A stretch of 64,000 bases of DNA from contig OZ010573.1 in assembly GCA_963932145.1 (NCBI GenBank), positions 88,662,163-88,726,162 on the forward strand, read 5' to 3'. The DNA comes from Acanthosepion lycidas. Lineage: Eukaryota > Mollusca > Cephalopoda > Sepiida > Sepiidae. This document shows positions 12,424-22,700 of the stretch, piece after piece (the stretch's first letter is position 1; every line of letters starts with the position of its first letter). The notes below the pieces were generated by a model, which saw nothing but the letters and a program-made list of their open reading frames with translations, was not told the origin of the DNA and did not search any database. The position numbers and the translations under genes are program-made.

Positions 12424-12674
12424 TGTGGGTGCCAAAGTTGGGACCACAGAAGTAAAACACGGAACATGGATTAGATGTAAGAAAGATATATTAACAACAG
12501 GTTACAGAGATAGTGTAAGCAGAGCTTACTATCAGTTAGTGTCCAACACTGGTAGTCGTACTAGAATCTCCCTGTCTCTCTCTATCACTCTCTATTACTC
12601 TCTCTAGAGTGTTATGTCGCCTACTTAATATAGGCCTGGAAGAGTCTATTGTGTAGGTAGTTTCCGGTCTCACA
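12424..12674 (-). repeat. 3' LTR of Gypsy element
   Basis: 251 bp, nearly identical to 15889-16156 except for a few substitutions, loss of a short repeat (ACGGAAC) and one fewer CACTCTCTAT unit. It contains a CTCTATCACT-type pyrimidine repeat and a CTCTCTAGAG palindrome. Confidence 0.92.
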
Positions 12675-12751
12675 ATACCCCACTTCCAAAGAGTTTTCTT
12701 TTTGAAAAGGAGAGAAAAAAAATAAAACTTAATACTTTTTCCTCTTGGGAT

Positions 12752-13459
12752 TTATTGTTTCTCAGCTGGAAGTAGAGATGTTGATGCGTGAGCCACAGCT
12801 TTTCGCGAACCGTCGGGCAGTTTATGTAATATGCAAGCGCCTATGCCGTACGAGCTAGCATCATTTGCGACTATGATGTCGAGACTAGGGTCAACATGTG
12901 TGAGGGAGAGGTCTGAAGTAAGAGTTTTCATGATCTTCTCGAATGCATCTTGGCATTCCGGGGTCCATAACCATGGTTTGTTCTTTTTTAAGAGTTGGTT
13001 GAGAGGCCCTCTCAAATTTTGCATGTTCTTAATGAACCCTTGGTAAAAATTAGCTAGGCCGAGGAAGCTTTGTAACGCTTGAACGTTATCTGGGGCCGGC
13101 ATGTTTCTGATCGTGTTGGCTCTTTCTGGATCCGGCCGACGACCATCTTTATTTATGATGTGTCCTAAGTATTTAATCTCTGGTAAGAAAAAGTCACACT
13201 TTTCGTCCTTAACCTTAAATCCGTATTCTTGTATCTTTTCGAATACGTTTATTATATGGTTCCGGTGTTCTGCCGTTGTTTTACTAGTAACCAGTATATC
13301 ATCCAAATAGGCTGTTGCGTAGTCAAGATCGCCCAGCATGGCGTCCATGACCTGCTGGAAAATTGCAGGCGCAACATTTACTCCAAAAGCCAGCCTGTTG
13401 TATTTGTACAACCATCTATGGGTGTTTATGCAAAGCAATTTGGAACTTTGTTCTTCCAC
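12752..13459 (-). pseudogene. Gypsy pol, RT core to RNase H start
   Basis: 235-residue frame continuing the reverse transcriptase: YNRLAFGVNVAPAIFQQVMD, then the catalytic YLDD at residues 51-54, KCDFFLPEIKYLGHIINKDG, and the connection domain FLGLANFYQGFIKNM. RNase H begins at about residue 190 (VANDASSYGIGACI), with its first Asp present, and stops at residue 235. The upstream half of RT is in the next frame; one base is gained or lost near 13490, where KIDLSDAYLQIE is split. The polymerase would be inactive as it stands because of the frameshift and missing RNase H. Confidence 0.85.
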
Positions 13460-13461
13460 CT

Positions 13462-14916
13462 CTATCTGAAGGTATGCGTCCGAGAGGTCGATTTTAGAAA
13501 ATCTTTTCCACCATTGAGTTTATTGAAAATTTCTTCGGGGCTTGGGAGAGGATAGTGCTGATCTTGCAAGGCATCGTTTAACCCTGTGGAAAAATCTGCG
13601 CATACTCGTATTTGTTTGGACCTCTTTTTTACGTAGACCGTAGGTGCTGCCCACTCGCTGAAATCTGTTTTTGACAGAATATCTGCTTGTTCGAGTCTAT
13701 CTAACTCTTTATTGATTTGCTCTAGAGCAGCGATAGGGACATTCCGTTTCTTTTTGAATACCGGTTGTGCACCGCCCTTCACCTTGAACTTAGCTTTCAT
13801 TTTAGTACATTTCCCAAAGCCGCCAGAAAAAACCTGTGGAAATTGTTGTTTGAGTTCCTTTTTTAGATTTACCAAATTGGACCTTGTACTTTGTATCTTG
13901 AGACAAAATGTACTCATTGGGCAATCCCAAAGATTGAATTTTTCTATCCAATCAGTTCCAAATAAGTTGTCTGAAGTTTTTAATATGTAGGCTTTGAGCT
14001 TTTTGGTAACTCCATTTAGTGTTACTGTAAGTATTACCTCGCCTAAAATGTTAATATTTTCGCCAGTTACGGATTTTGCTGTTTTATCCGTTTTTAATAA
14101 AGTCGCCTTGTTCAATTTTCGCCAAGTACGCCAGTTAATAGTTGAAATATCAGAACCCGAGTCAAGCTGGAATTTAATGGTTACATATTTTCTTAAATTC
14201 CTATCGACAATATTGTCAAAGTGAGCTTGCCTAATTTTATTTTTGGGTTTTCTCGTTCTGTTGGCGTACCAGCACAAAGTTAAAGTATGCCCACTTTTAT
14301 TGCAATTTTTGCAATATTTTTTGTTCTTAACTGGACAGAATTTCATCCAGTGCCATTTACCACAATGGTAACATGGTCCGGGCGGTTTCTTTAACTTATT
14401 TGGGTTTTGGTTACTGCGGAATTTAGGATAAGAGATTTGCCTTTTGTCTTTTTTTTTTGTCTCAAGCTTAGTCAGTATCCGTCGTCTGACTTCGGCGTCT
14501 TCTGCAGATACTAGACCTTTTGCGAAAATTAAGCACTTAAAATCATCGGTAGTCAGTTCGGCTAGTTTAAAATCATTACATAGCTTGTTCACCGATGCTG
14601 CAAACGTTAGAAAACCTTGCTGGTTGTCTTTGACTGTGTTCAGGCATTTCCAACGTTTGTGGAACAAGGTTGTGTTAGGCCCGAATAATTCCGATAGGAG
14701 CTTAATCGTCTCTGAAAAATCCAAGTCAGTCGTTTTCTTGGGTAGTATGAAGTCTACGAACCTACTATGTTCTGTAGTTCCCAGCTTTCTCAATAGAAGA
14801 CGTACCTTTTTTTTACTGGGCAATTGTTCACAGTCTACGTTGAAAATATCTTCGTAGCGCCTGTAAAAAACCTGGAACGTTTTGTCTTCCTCTGATACGT
14901 ATTCAAAGGTTTCCAT
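13462..14916 (-). pseudogene. Gypsy gag-pol: zinc knuckles, protease, RT fingers
   Basis: 484-residue frame. Residues 1-150 are a gag-like helical region. Two zinc knuckles follow (Cys182-Cys194 and Cys202-Cys215, both with CxxC and His). An aspartic protease follows with DSGSD at 252-256. From about residue 378 comes an RT N-terminal region (VPIAALEQINKELDRLEQAD, EWAAPTVYVKK, ADFSTGLNDAL). The frame ends at KSTSRTHTFR where the family expects a KIDLSDAY-like motif, so the end is a frameshift product. gag and pol share one frame, as in several Gypsy lineages. The true gag start probably lies upstream, at about 15020. Confidence 0.85.
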
Positions 14917-14927
14917 TGAATTGTAGA

Positions 14928-15020
14928 TTATGCTCTGGGAGAATATTGTATCTTTTTCAGAGTTTGAGCCTTTAAATTTATTTTTAACATTTGGGCAACT
15001 ACTTTTTGCAAATCGTCCAT
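14928..15020 (-). pseudogene. Gypsy gag N-terminal segment, out of frame
   Basis: A minus-strand ATG at 15020 begins MDDLQKVVAQMLK, a sequence I associate with the start of gag in related elements. It runs 30 residues to QYSPRA and a stop. The adjoining frame reads QSIIYNSMETFEYV into the main gag-pol frame, so a single indel near 14936 separates the two. Residues before MDDL in the longer open frame are leader sequence. Confidence 0.5.
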
Positions 15021-15679
15021 ATTAAAAAATGACAGCGCTTTTTTGTTGCTTTGAAACACGTGTACTAAGAGGAGGTACGCAAAAAAAATCTTGATTAATT
15101 TTTGTTCCTTTTTTTCTTTTACAGAAAAAAAAATATGGACAGACAATAGTTAAACTAAACTAATTATGTGTGTTTCGCTTTTTTCCGTGGTTCCGTTAAT
15201 TTTAACGTAATTGAATAATTTTTCACCACACTTATGTATTTTTTTTTATAGAGGTAAAAAAAGAAGAAAACTCACCTCAGTGAACTTGAGGGGAGAATAA
15301 TTTTATGCCCGAGTTCAACTCAGTTACATAAAAAAAAATTTCGATAGTTTTTTCCGAAAAACTTGAGTACAATGGTAGTACTTGATTTTGTGTTGTGAGT
15401 TTTTTTTTACGAGCAACTTATTTTTGTGTGTGTGTGGGTGTGTATAAATCGTTCTCGTATTGGACAGACTTTAATATTCCGTAGATGTCGAAACGCTAGT
15501 TTGTCAATGATGTTTGGTATTGGAATATATGTAGACACTGGGTTTTTAGCTTTTAAATCGCTAATGTATTAATACCAGCTTAATTTCATGTTCAACACTG
15601 CTGTGGGAACGCGTGGAGTTTGTGTATTTTTCGAGTACTGTCGCTATTGATACGGTGACAACGAAATTCTTGAATCTCT

Positions 15680-15897
15680 CTGTCGCCACTGTTGTGGGAC
15701 TGACAAGGTATTGCGGTTTTCGACGTGAATGCGTTTCCCGAATTCTTCGTTGACCCAGATGTGGGATTGGTAAGGTATTTTAGGTTTCGCCGTGTGCGTT
15801 TCTAGAATCCTCGTCGCCACTGATGTGGGATTGATAAGGTGTTTAGGTTTCGCCGTGAGTGCGTTTCTAGTATCCTCGTCGCCACTGATGTGGGTGC
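15680..15897 (-). repeat. about 65-bp tandem repeat duplicating the LTR end and primer-binding site
   Basis: Four units, with junction phrases at about 15682, 15747, 15811 and 15876, each carry a version of TCGTCGCCACTGATGTGGG (plus strand). That is the reverse complement of the LTR terminus CCCACA plus the TGGCGACGA primer-binding region. The last unit is the real LTR junction. Between junctions the spacer GATTGATAAGGTGTTTAGG, then TTTCGCCGTGAGTGCGTTTC, is also repeated. Confidence 0.8.
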
Positions 15898-16156
15898 CAA
15901 AGTTGGGCCCACAGAAGTAAAACACGGAACACGGAACACGGATTAGATGTAAGAAAAATATATTAACAACAGGTTACAGAGATAGTGTAAGCAGAGCTTA
16001 CTATCAGTTAGTGTCCAACACTGGTAGTCGTACTAGACTCTCACTGTCTCTCTGTTTCACTCTCTATCACTCTCTATCACTCTCTCTAGAGTGCTATGTC
16101 GGCTACTTAATATAGGCCTGGAAGAGTCTATTGTGTAGGTAGTTTCCGGTCTCACA
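15889..16156 (-). repeat. 5' LTR of Gypsy element
   Basis: 268 bp, same boundaries (TGTGAGACCGG to CACCCACA on the minus strand) as the 12424-12674 copy. It carries one extra short ACGGAAC repeat and an extra CACTCTCTAT unit. Confidence 0.92.
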
Positions 16157-16159
16157 ATA

Positions 16160-16866
16160 CTCATTCATGTAACTTCACACCGAGGTATTCATTTACAAAA
16201 AAAAAAATCTGTAGGCATGCTTCAAAAATCGTCACATTGAGAAGTCGGTTATTTCTGTACAAATTGATAAGCAAAACTTAAAAAAATAACCTTGAAAGAC
16301 ATACTTATCATAAAATAATCTTGATAGACAGACTTATCATAAACTCAAATCAATATTAAAAAACAATGCTTCAATTTTTAGAATTCAAATAACAATGCTT
16401 GAGAAAGTTTAGTGAATAATGTGGATGAATTTATCTGCGCGCCAGGAAGCACAGAGAAGTGAGATGGGTATCGAGTATGAGTCCTGTACATGAGTGAGTC
16501 ACTCAATGATACACGAATTCACCGCGTACATTTTCTGTTCACTAAGCAGTGAATGCGGTTTCTCACTGACGACATATAAACATCGCTGAGTACGTTCGCT
16601 ATGATTATCACAATTTTAAATAACATATGAAGCCAAAGGCTTTATTATAATTAACAAACATTTTTCAACAATATTCCATGTATCTAGCGACCTCTTGCGA
16701 ACTCTTCAGCTATAGTGACCGAGAGATTCAAATATAAATCTGTTCAATGTTTGCCTATAAATTCAACTGACTTACAATAAGAGATTTCCTCATTAAGTAA
16801 CATAAGAAGAGTTAATATGGGTTGAAATACTCCAAACGAAACCAGTACCATGACTAACTCTGTGTG
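16160..16866. other. gene-free stretch
   Basis: AT-rich sequence with short direct repeats (TTGATAGACA and ACTTATCATAAA phrases near 16300). No gene or element recognised. Confidence 0.5.
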
Positions 16867-17060
16867 TAGGCATATGTGCAAATCATATGGAAGCACCTTT
16901 TCCCTTATGATCTCGGAAGATAAGGAACATCAAGCTTAGTCGGTACCTAGCTTGGGAATACCAGGTGCTCTAAGCTTGGATGTGCGGGTGGTGTAATGGA
17001 TAATAGATCGCAATTCTTAATCGGATGGCCGAGTTTCAATTTTAATCGGGTTTTTATATT
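16867..17060 (+). repeat. SINE: 5S rRNA-derived head plus tRNA-Arg-like unit
   Basis: 16867-16976 reads as a 5S rRNA with about 10 bp missing: CATATGGAAGCACC, TGATCTCGGAAGATAAGGAA, GGTACCTAG and CTTGGGAATACCAGGTGCT, then TAAGCTT. These match the order of the conserved 5S gene. From 16982, GCGGGTGGTGTAATGGATAA resembles a tRNA-Arg 5' half with an A box, followed by a decayed B box (GAGTTTCAATTTTAATC). Such 5S-tRNA fusions are pol III-driven SINEs. The tail beyond 17060 is not recognisable. Confidence 0.7.
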
Positions 17061-17099
17061 TAATTAAGAACAAATAGCTTTGGAAAATATATGAATCTA

Positions 17100-17835
17100 C
17101 CACTTTTCCCTCTATCTATGGGTTAATTAGTAAAGATTAAATCACTAAATCATTATTCTCTCTTCCAAAGCTTCTTGCAATCCAAAAATATTTTCTAGCT
17201 TTAAATAACTTGTAAATAGTTGGTAAGCCACAGAAAAAGAATCAACCAACATTGTATAATAACAATCCTTTTCTTTCTACAGTACATTTTCCTCAAAATG
17301 TTGCTTCATTTAATTTATTCAGGGAGAAAAATAACCAACCGTTTACATATATAAGAACGTTGTTTCTTTATTTACGTTTTTATCAGTTCTGTTGTTTAAA
17401 AGCATTTATAGAATAATTTAAACACATGAGACTTGAAGCTTATAAAAAAGATTGATTTATTTTGACGCCATCGACAAGTTTCTGGTTTCGATCAATATTT
17501 TCCATCAAGTTCATTTCATCTCTGACAATTATTATCATTATTTGGTTACATTTCTGCAAAGTGTGGCGAATAAAGACGAAATTCAAAACTGATTCGTACA
17601 TCGCATTTCATTTCGGTAACATATTTTTCTGTTACCCAAATTGGATTATCACTCATCTTGTTTTGCTTATAATCCCAATATTTACGGCGACATCAATAAG
17701 TTTGATTTTCTTTTATAATCATTTTTTTCTTGTACGGCTACTGCTAGAACCACAACTGCTTGCTTATTAACGTTATTTATTTCATTGTTCATGTCCTTAT
17801 TGGGATATTATATTTACTCTGCATTACAATTTCCT
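17100..17835. other. gene-free stretch
   Basis: AT-rich. A 102-residue hydrophobic frame at 17462-17770 shows no family motif and looks like chance translation. Confidence 0.45.
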
Positions 17836-17837
17836 TA

Positions 17838-17965
17838 CAGATAAAGCTCCGAGTCGAAGCAACATATATGTGGTTCTATAGAAGGATGTTAAGAATATCA
17901 AGAAGAACCATTAGGAAATTTTACTTAAGCTCAAAGTGAAAAGAAAGAGGACTTTGAATGTTTAA
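17838..17965 (+). pseudogene. LINE ORF2 C-terminal fragment
   Basis: Conceptual translation gives RVEATYMWFYRRMLRIS, matching the RLEATEMWFYRRMLRIPW-type segment near the C-terminus of an animal LINE endonuclease-RT protein that recurs several times in this window (19645, 44290, 45480, 47200, 48223). It lacks the RT catalytic core and is interrupted by stops soon after. Confidence 0.55.
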
Positions 17966-18049
17966 CAATCCTGAATGAATGAAGGTAAGAGAGGCAGCGA
18001 GAAATAGCGTGTAACCTACTTCATCGGATTGGCTGAATAGTTAGTTAGT

Positions 18050-18270
18050 ACACAAAGATGCAGTAATGAAACAGAAGTTGCTTCGAGCTGAAATGGACAA
18101 GACGTTGAGGATGCCATAATTACATACGTCCTAAAATGAAATATATATAAAACGGCATGGATAGCAGATCGAGTACAAAAAGATATAGTAAAGACACAAA
18201 AGTTGCTTCGAGCTGAAATGGACAGGAAGTTGAGTGTTCCACAATTATATACGTCCCAAATCGACATGGC
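18050..18270. repeat. about 130-bp tandem duplication
   Basis: AAGTTGCTTCGAGCTGAAAT, then GGACA, then a CATACGTCC phrase at 18072-18130 is repeated at 18202-18262 (ATACGTCCCAAAT). The two copies differ at several sites. Confidence 0.75.
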
Positions 18271-18479
18271 TCATGAAAGAGAAAGAACTAGCGGATTTCC
18301 CATGTGCTCACTTGATAACAGATCTCCAGAATATTCTAGTACTCTCTTCAGTATTCTAGTTGATTTTAGAAACGTTACCGTTTGGATAGCTACTATGCTT
18401 CCTGTGATCATCATCTTTTTTAACATTCTTCGAAGAGATATTACGGCGATGATAATGTACAAAGTGTGCTGATTGTAGT

Positions 18480-19329
18480 CACGAAATGTTCTAGTTTCGT
18501 ATAATGTCTCAGTTACACTTCAAGATTTTGTGAAACCGTGTTCGGAACAACCACATAGGAAGGGAAGTTATGAGATTTTTACTTGTTCTTAATTGTTTAA
18601 TGGTTTATGGACAGAAATAAGTCTGTGATGTATGGCCTTCAAAATGCTTATCCTCTTGACCGTAAGGGAATGAAAAAAAAAAAAACACTTTTGGGGCCTA
18701 AATGTCAAAACCGAACATTTCCGATAAAAGACTTATATTACCTCTCGCATTTATGATTGAATTAGTTGAGTTCTGAATCGCTCGTTTCCTCGGACAGCTT
18801 CGATGCCGCCCGATATAATTGCCAGTCGTGCATTGTGACGTGAAGGACAGAGAGTTCATAGGAGAAAGATTTGAAGGTACGAGCTGATGTGAAATGGCAG
18901 AGGTTGTTCTATGTGAAACTAAACTACTCACCGTAAAATGTTTCCTTAAAAATACATACAAATATATTGGAAACCGGAATCTTTCGTCATTCCTAGCCAC
19001 GGCGTTTAATTTAACTTTTCATCGTGAGATGGCAACGGGTTTTACCCATTTTTGTGTTTGTGTGCACATGAACGAATTGAAAAAGAAATGGTGATTGTAC
19101 AATCCGATGATTATTATTAATCCATTCCACATAGCTGTGATCAGTACATCAGAAATGTACATGCGAAGAAACATTGAAATGCTCTATTTCGGATAATGAC
19201 TGGCCCCCAGATCGTTAAATGAGACTTTAATCTTGTCACTGGGCACCTAATATTTAGTGGTATATTACTCATTATGAATATATATATATATATATATTGT
19301 TTTTTTTTCGCTCATCACCTCATGTCATT
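18480..19329. other. gene-free stretch with short (AT)n
   Basis: No supported gene. A short TA run lies at about 19277-19300. A frame at 18894-19094 shows no family motif. Confidence 0.45.
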
Positions 19330-19620
19330 TGCGAAGTGTTTTATCAGTCAGACAAGTATGTGCCATGAGTGATACACGGGTAAGCGATCATGTATCTTTG
19401 GATAAATGTCTATCGAGGCAGATTTTTTTCTGCGGTAGAACAGTTGCCATCCAAGGCTAAAGAACCGGGTTTGTCCTGCTATTTACCCATAACTGGAGGA
19501 GAAGCAGAGGATACATACCTTTCCCAAGAATATTAGCACGTAAGGGAATGTAATAGATTCGAATGGAATTTGAACTCGGCTCTCCGATTCCTCAATCCGA
19601 GATGCTATCTATTGCTCATG
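19330..19620 (-). repeat. SINE copy, tRNA-like head and conserved central domain
   Basis: On the minus strand it begins near 19620 with GATAGCATCTCGGATTGAGG and a B-box-like GAGTTCAAATTCC. It then runs into GGTATGTATCCTCTGCTTCT and TAGCCTTGGATGGCAACTG. The latter region is homologous to 47750-47830 of the 5S-headed SINE, so both belong to one SINE group sharing a central domain. This copy lacks the 5S part. Confidence 0.6.
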
Positions 19621-19644
19621 TTTTATCAATGGATGAATAAAATG

Positions 19645-20210
19645 ACACCGAAATCCGAAGGCGCATTGGAATAGCAAAAGATGCCTTCCAAACACTAAAA
19701 AAAGTATTAAGAAACAGGCTAATTTATTTAGAAAGAAATAAAAGAATGCTGAACTGCTATGTAATATGAATCCATTTATAGGAGAGCGAATTTTGGAACA
19801 GAGGAACGGCAAACTTAGGCGACTGTGACATGGTTCTACAAAAGGATGCTGAAAATATCATGGACGAAGAGTGTAAGCAACGTGGAAGTTTGAAGGAAAT
19901 TGGAAGCAAAAAATTAACATGCATCGATTCAGAATGAGAAAGTTAAAAATTCTGTAATATAATGAGGCAAGAAGGCTTGGAGAATTCAACACTTGTTGAA
20001 CCGATCGATTGCAAGAGCAATAGAAAGAAACAGCATGTAACATACCAGACCAGAGTGCGTAAATGAATGGCCGAACAGAGCGATATTAAAATCAATGTTG
20101 CTAAGTGCGACTAAAGGATAGGATGCTGTGGTGAGCCATGATCGCACACGTCTTTAGGGGCACGGCACAGAGAAGAAGATCTTGTCATACCACATATCTG
20201 TACTTCTTTT
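19645..20210 (+). pseudogene. 3' fragment of a LINE (endonuclease-RT C-terminus)
   Basis: Translation gives EIRRRIGIAKDAFQTLKKVL, then RNKRMLNCYVI, broken WFYRRML equivalents (GCTGAAAATATCATGGACG), and further on RMLWRAMIAHV-like and RGHGT segments near 20110-20165. This is the usual end of a widespread animal LINE ORF2. Stops and indels are throughout. It directly follows the SINE copy. Confidence 0.6.
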
Positions 20211-20756
20211 CGTGTCTTTTTTCTTGTGTTTGCTCTCATTATAATAAGCAGTATTCTTTTTTTATTAGCCATTTTGTTAGGAATTACTCGAGAAGGCTCG
20301 ATTTGCTGAATGGCAACGAAGAGACGAAATTATTAAAAAAAACAAAAAAAACCTGAACATAAGAAAAAAAAAATGGTTGTACTGAATAGATATACCCTAA
20401 GGACTCTGGGCAATGCACAATATCGCTTGAAGATATTGCGGATATTGTGTGACTCAATGAAATTCAGGTTTTTGCGAACAATCAATATGATCAATATAAA
20501 AAAAAATATTACCTCATAAAGATATCGATCCATTAATTACAGCCTGCGTCACGTTTTCAGATGGAAAAAATGTCTGATAACAGATGAAAGAAATATGGCT
20601 GCATTGAAAATAAAGAAAATATCTTGTCCAACAATTCTTAAATCTTTTACTAATTATAACTTCTGTAAAAAAAAATCACAAGATTTGCTAACAAATAAAT
20701 ATTCTTTTATAAAGCGCTTTCTTTGACTTCTTAGTCATTTGAATTTAATTTTGTTT

Positions 20757-20760
<4 letters not shown>
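20211..20760. other. gene-free stretch
   Basis: A- and T-rich low-complexity sequence; nothing recognised. Confidence 0.45.
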
Positions 20761-20807
<47 letters not shown>

Positions 20808-20861
20808 CTTTCTATTTTAAAAATATGGTTCCATCGCTACATAGGAAAAACCATGTTCCAA

Positions 20862-20937
<76 letters not shown>

Positions 20938-20990
20938 TGTTTTGGAACATGGAACCATATTTTTAAAATAGAAAGTAATTATATATATAT
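20761..20990. repeat. inverted repeat enclosing (AT)n
   Basis: ATAATTACTTTCTATTTTAA, then AAATATGGTTCC (20801 onward) and ATGTTCCAAAACAAT (to 20867) are found inverted at 20935-20983 on the other side of a 70-bp (AT)n run. The left copy has about 20 extra bases (ATCGCTACATAGGAAAAACC). (AT)n also flanks the outer left side. Confidence 0.8.
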
Positions 20991-21160
20991 TTCTGGCCAT
21001 AGCTCAATTAGGTGTCATTTAAATAGTCATGAAGCCCTAGCCTACCCTATTCGTAACATACTCGTTGACAACACAAATATAATAGCATCATCTAAAGGCA
21101 AAAAAGGCAAAAAATAATAGAAATGTTATTAATAAAAACAAACAAGACTCAGTAAAACAC

Positions 21161-21201
21161 ACACAGATATCTATATCTATATCTATCTATCTATCTATCT
21201 A

Positions 21202-21274
<73 letters not shown>

Positions 21275-21299
21275 ATATATATACATATATATATGTATA

Positions 21300-21352
<53 letters not shown>

Positions 21353-21360
21353 TAATAAAT
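21161..21360. repeat. (CTAT)n and (AT)n microsatellites
   Basis: A short CTAT run followed by TA arrays with CATATA and TACTAATA interruptions. Confidence 0.9.
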
Positions 21361-21374
21361 ATATTTTTCCTTAG

Positions 21375-21678
21375 CGAGGTGGAGTTTCATGTACAACGCA
21401 ATCTTCAGATGCTGTCTCCTTGTGACACAAACGCCTTGCTTGGGATAAAACTGTTAAAAAAACTCCTTTTTAATGAAGGAACCTCTAGTAAAATTACTTT
21501 TATAATGGTTGGTTGCTCATATCCGAGTATACTTGCCCGCATAGGCCGGCTAGTCAATGCCTGTAGTAGACGCCCGCTCCGCTGTATTAAGTTAAAAAAT
21601 TACACCTGCGGCTTTTACTGTAACTATGTCAATGAGACCATAGTCAGTTTCTGGGAGAGAGCGCATTATCTGGCGTGA
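21375..21678 (+). CDS. exon-like open frame, possibly a receptor ligand-binding domain fragment
   Basis: Directly after a strong acceptor-like TTTTTCCTTAG, a frame with no ATG runs 101 codons: VEFHVQRNLQMLSPCDTNAL, then GIKLLKKLLFNEGTSSKI, then TFIMVGCSYPSILARIGRLV. The CD-x6-7-L-x-L-hydrophobic pattern followed by a beta strand and GCS resembles the periplasmic-binding/ANF-receptor fold of GABA-B-type receptors, where a GCS motif follows a short helix. That is a weak, by-eye resemblance. A possible donor (CT|GTAGTA) lies at 21562. Base composition is more balanced than in the neighbours. It could equally be an exon debris piece or chance; no second exon is visible in the window. Confidence 0.3.
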
Positions 21679-21699
21679 TTAACAGTCTGAACAAGGCCA

Positions 21700-22040
21700 G
21701 CACAATCAAACCCTCGTTCACGATGATTTGTGACTTCGTGTTAGCACACCCATCTATCTACCTAATTTTACTCACAAGACTTGGATCAATTTCTGGTACG
21801 CTTTTCAGACACTTTCCAATGATGACACTCTCTTGGACCAATTAATTACTATTGTTAAGTACTATTAATATCTGAGAGACTGGAAAATATTAGATTTCAA
21901 GTTACCGGAATTCTGCTGATAAAAACTGAAAAATATTTTTGTAGAATGTGCGTATTAATGCAATCAACTAGTATAATTTAAAAGATAAATAAATACAAAG
22001 TCAATTTCTGGAAATCTATCGTTCAAGATTTATTTTCAAG
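21700..22040. other. gene-free stretch
   Basis: No gene or repeat recognised. Confidence 0.4.
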
Positions 22041-22139
22041 AATATTGTTAACTAGCCGAATTACTCACGCCTTGCTGCGTGTCATACATTTTTTGTAAGA
22101 AAATGATGAATAATTTTAAATCATTGCTATAATTTGTGG

Positions 22140-22700
22140 AGAAAAAATGATTCATTCCTATATCCACTTTCTGGCTTTCTCCTTCTATATTTTGGATAGG
22201 AGTCATTCCTTTGTTCAAATTTAAATTTAAGTCAAAGAGAAAAAAAGTAGTGGATGGAGGTGGACAGGGATCCCCTTTGAAAAAATGAAATATACTTAAC
22301 CAAGTACTATAGGAGACATTACGTTGTTTAAATTTAAATTTAATTGAAATCAAAGGGAAAAAATTGTGGGTGGTGTGCCCCTGGGGACTCCTTTAATCAA
22401 AATGATCTTGCCGATGTGACCGCCATCATTTGGCTTTCTCCTTCTATATTTTGAATAGGATTCATTCTCTTGTTCAAATTTAAATTTAATTTAAGGGAAA
22501 CTAATTTCAGTGGTGGGGGGTGCCCCGCTGGGACCCCTTTGATGTAAATGAAATATTATTATCGAAATATCCTAGGAGTCATTCCCTTGTTCAAATTTAA
22601 ATTTAATTTATATTAAAGGGAAAAACTATTTAGTGTGGGTGGAGAGGCCCTTTGATTAAAATGAAATATACTCATTCGAGTACCCTGGGTAATGTAGTTT
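22140..22700. repeat. about 100-130-bp tandem repeat, four diverged copies
   Basis: Each unit contains TTGTTCAAATTTAAATTTAA, a poly-purine AAGGGAAAAA, a GTGGGTGG..GCCCC block and a CCCTTTGAT..AAAATGAAAT end. Copies start near 22195, 22310, 22445 and 22565. Some begin with TGGCTTTCTCCTTCTATATT. No coding potential is seen. Confidence 0.8.

Larger units (their letters stand above)
12424..16156 (-). mobile_element. Gypsy-type LTR retrotransposon, internally deleted
   Basis: Two near-identical terminal repeats (12424-12674 and 15889-16156) flank a minus-strand gag-pol. Read on the minus strand each LTR starts TGTGAGACCGG and ends CACCCACA. Two nucleotides inside the 5' LTR is TGGCGACGAGGAT, a plausible primer-binding site starting with TGG. 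A purine-rich GGAAGTGGGG lies just before the 3' LTR. pol stops in early RNase H at 12752, and only about 77 bp separate it from the LTR, so the rest of RNase H and the integrase are missing. Total length 3.7 kb against 5-6 kb usual for the family. No clear target-site duplication is seen. Similar LTRs suggest a fairly recent insertion, but frameshifts make it non-autonomous. Confidence 0.88.

Noticed and set aside
13712..14857. Plus-strand frames opposite the Gypsy element
   Set aside because: Antisense shadows of gag-pol with no recognisable domain.
16982..17050. Functional tRNA-Arg gene
   Set aside because: The A-box region fits, but the acceptor stem and B box are degraded and it is fused to a 5S-like head, so it is SINE sequence.
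17462..17770. 102-codon hydrophobic frame
   Set aside because: Looks like a membrane protein only because of T-rich codons; no family pattern, no promoter or splice context.
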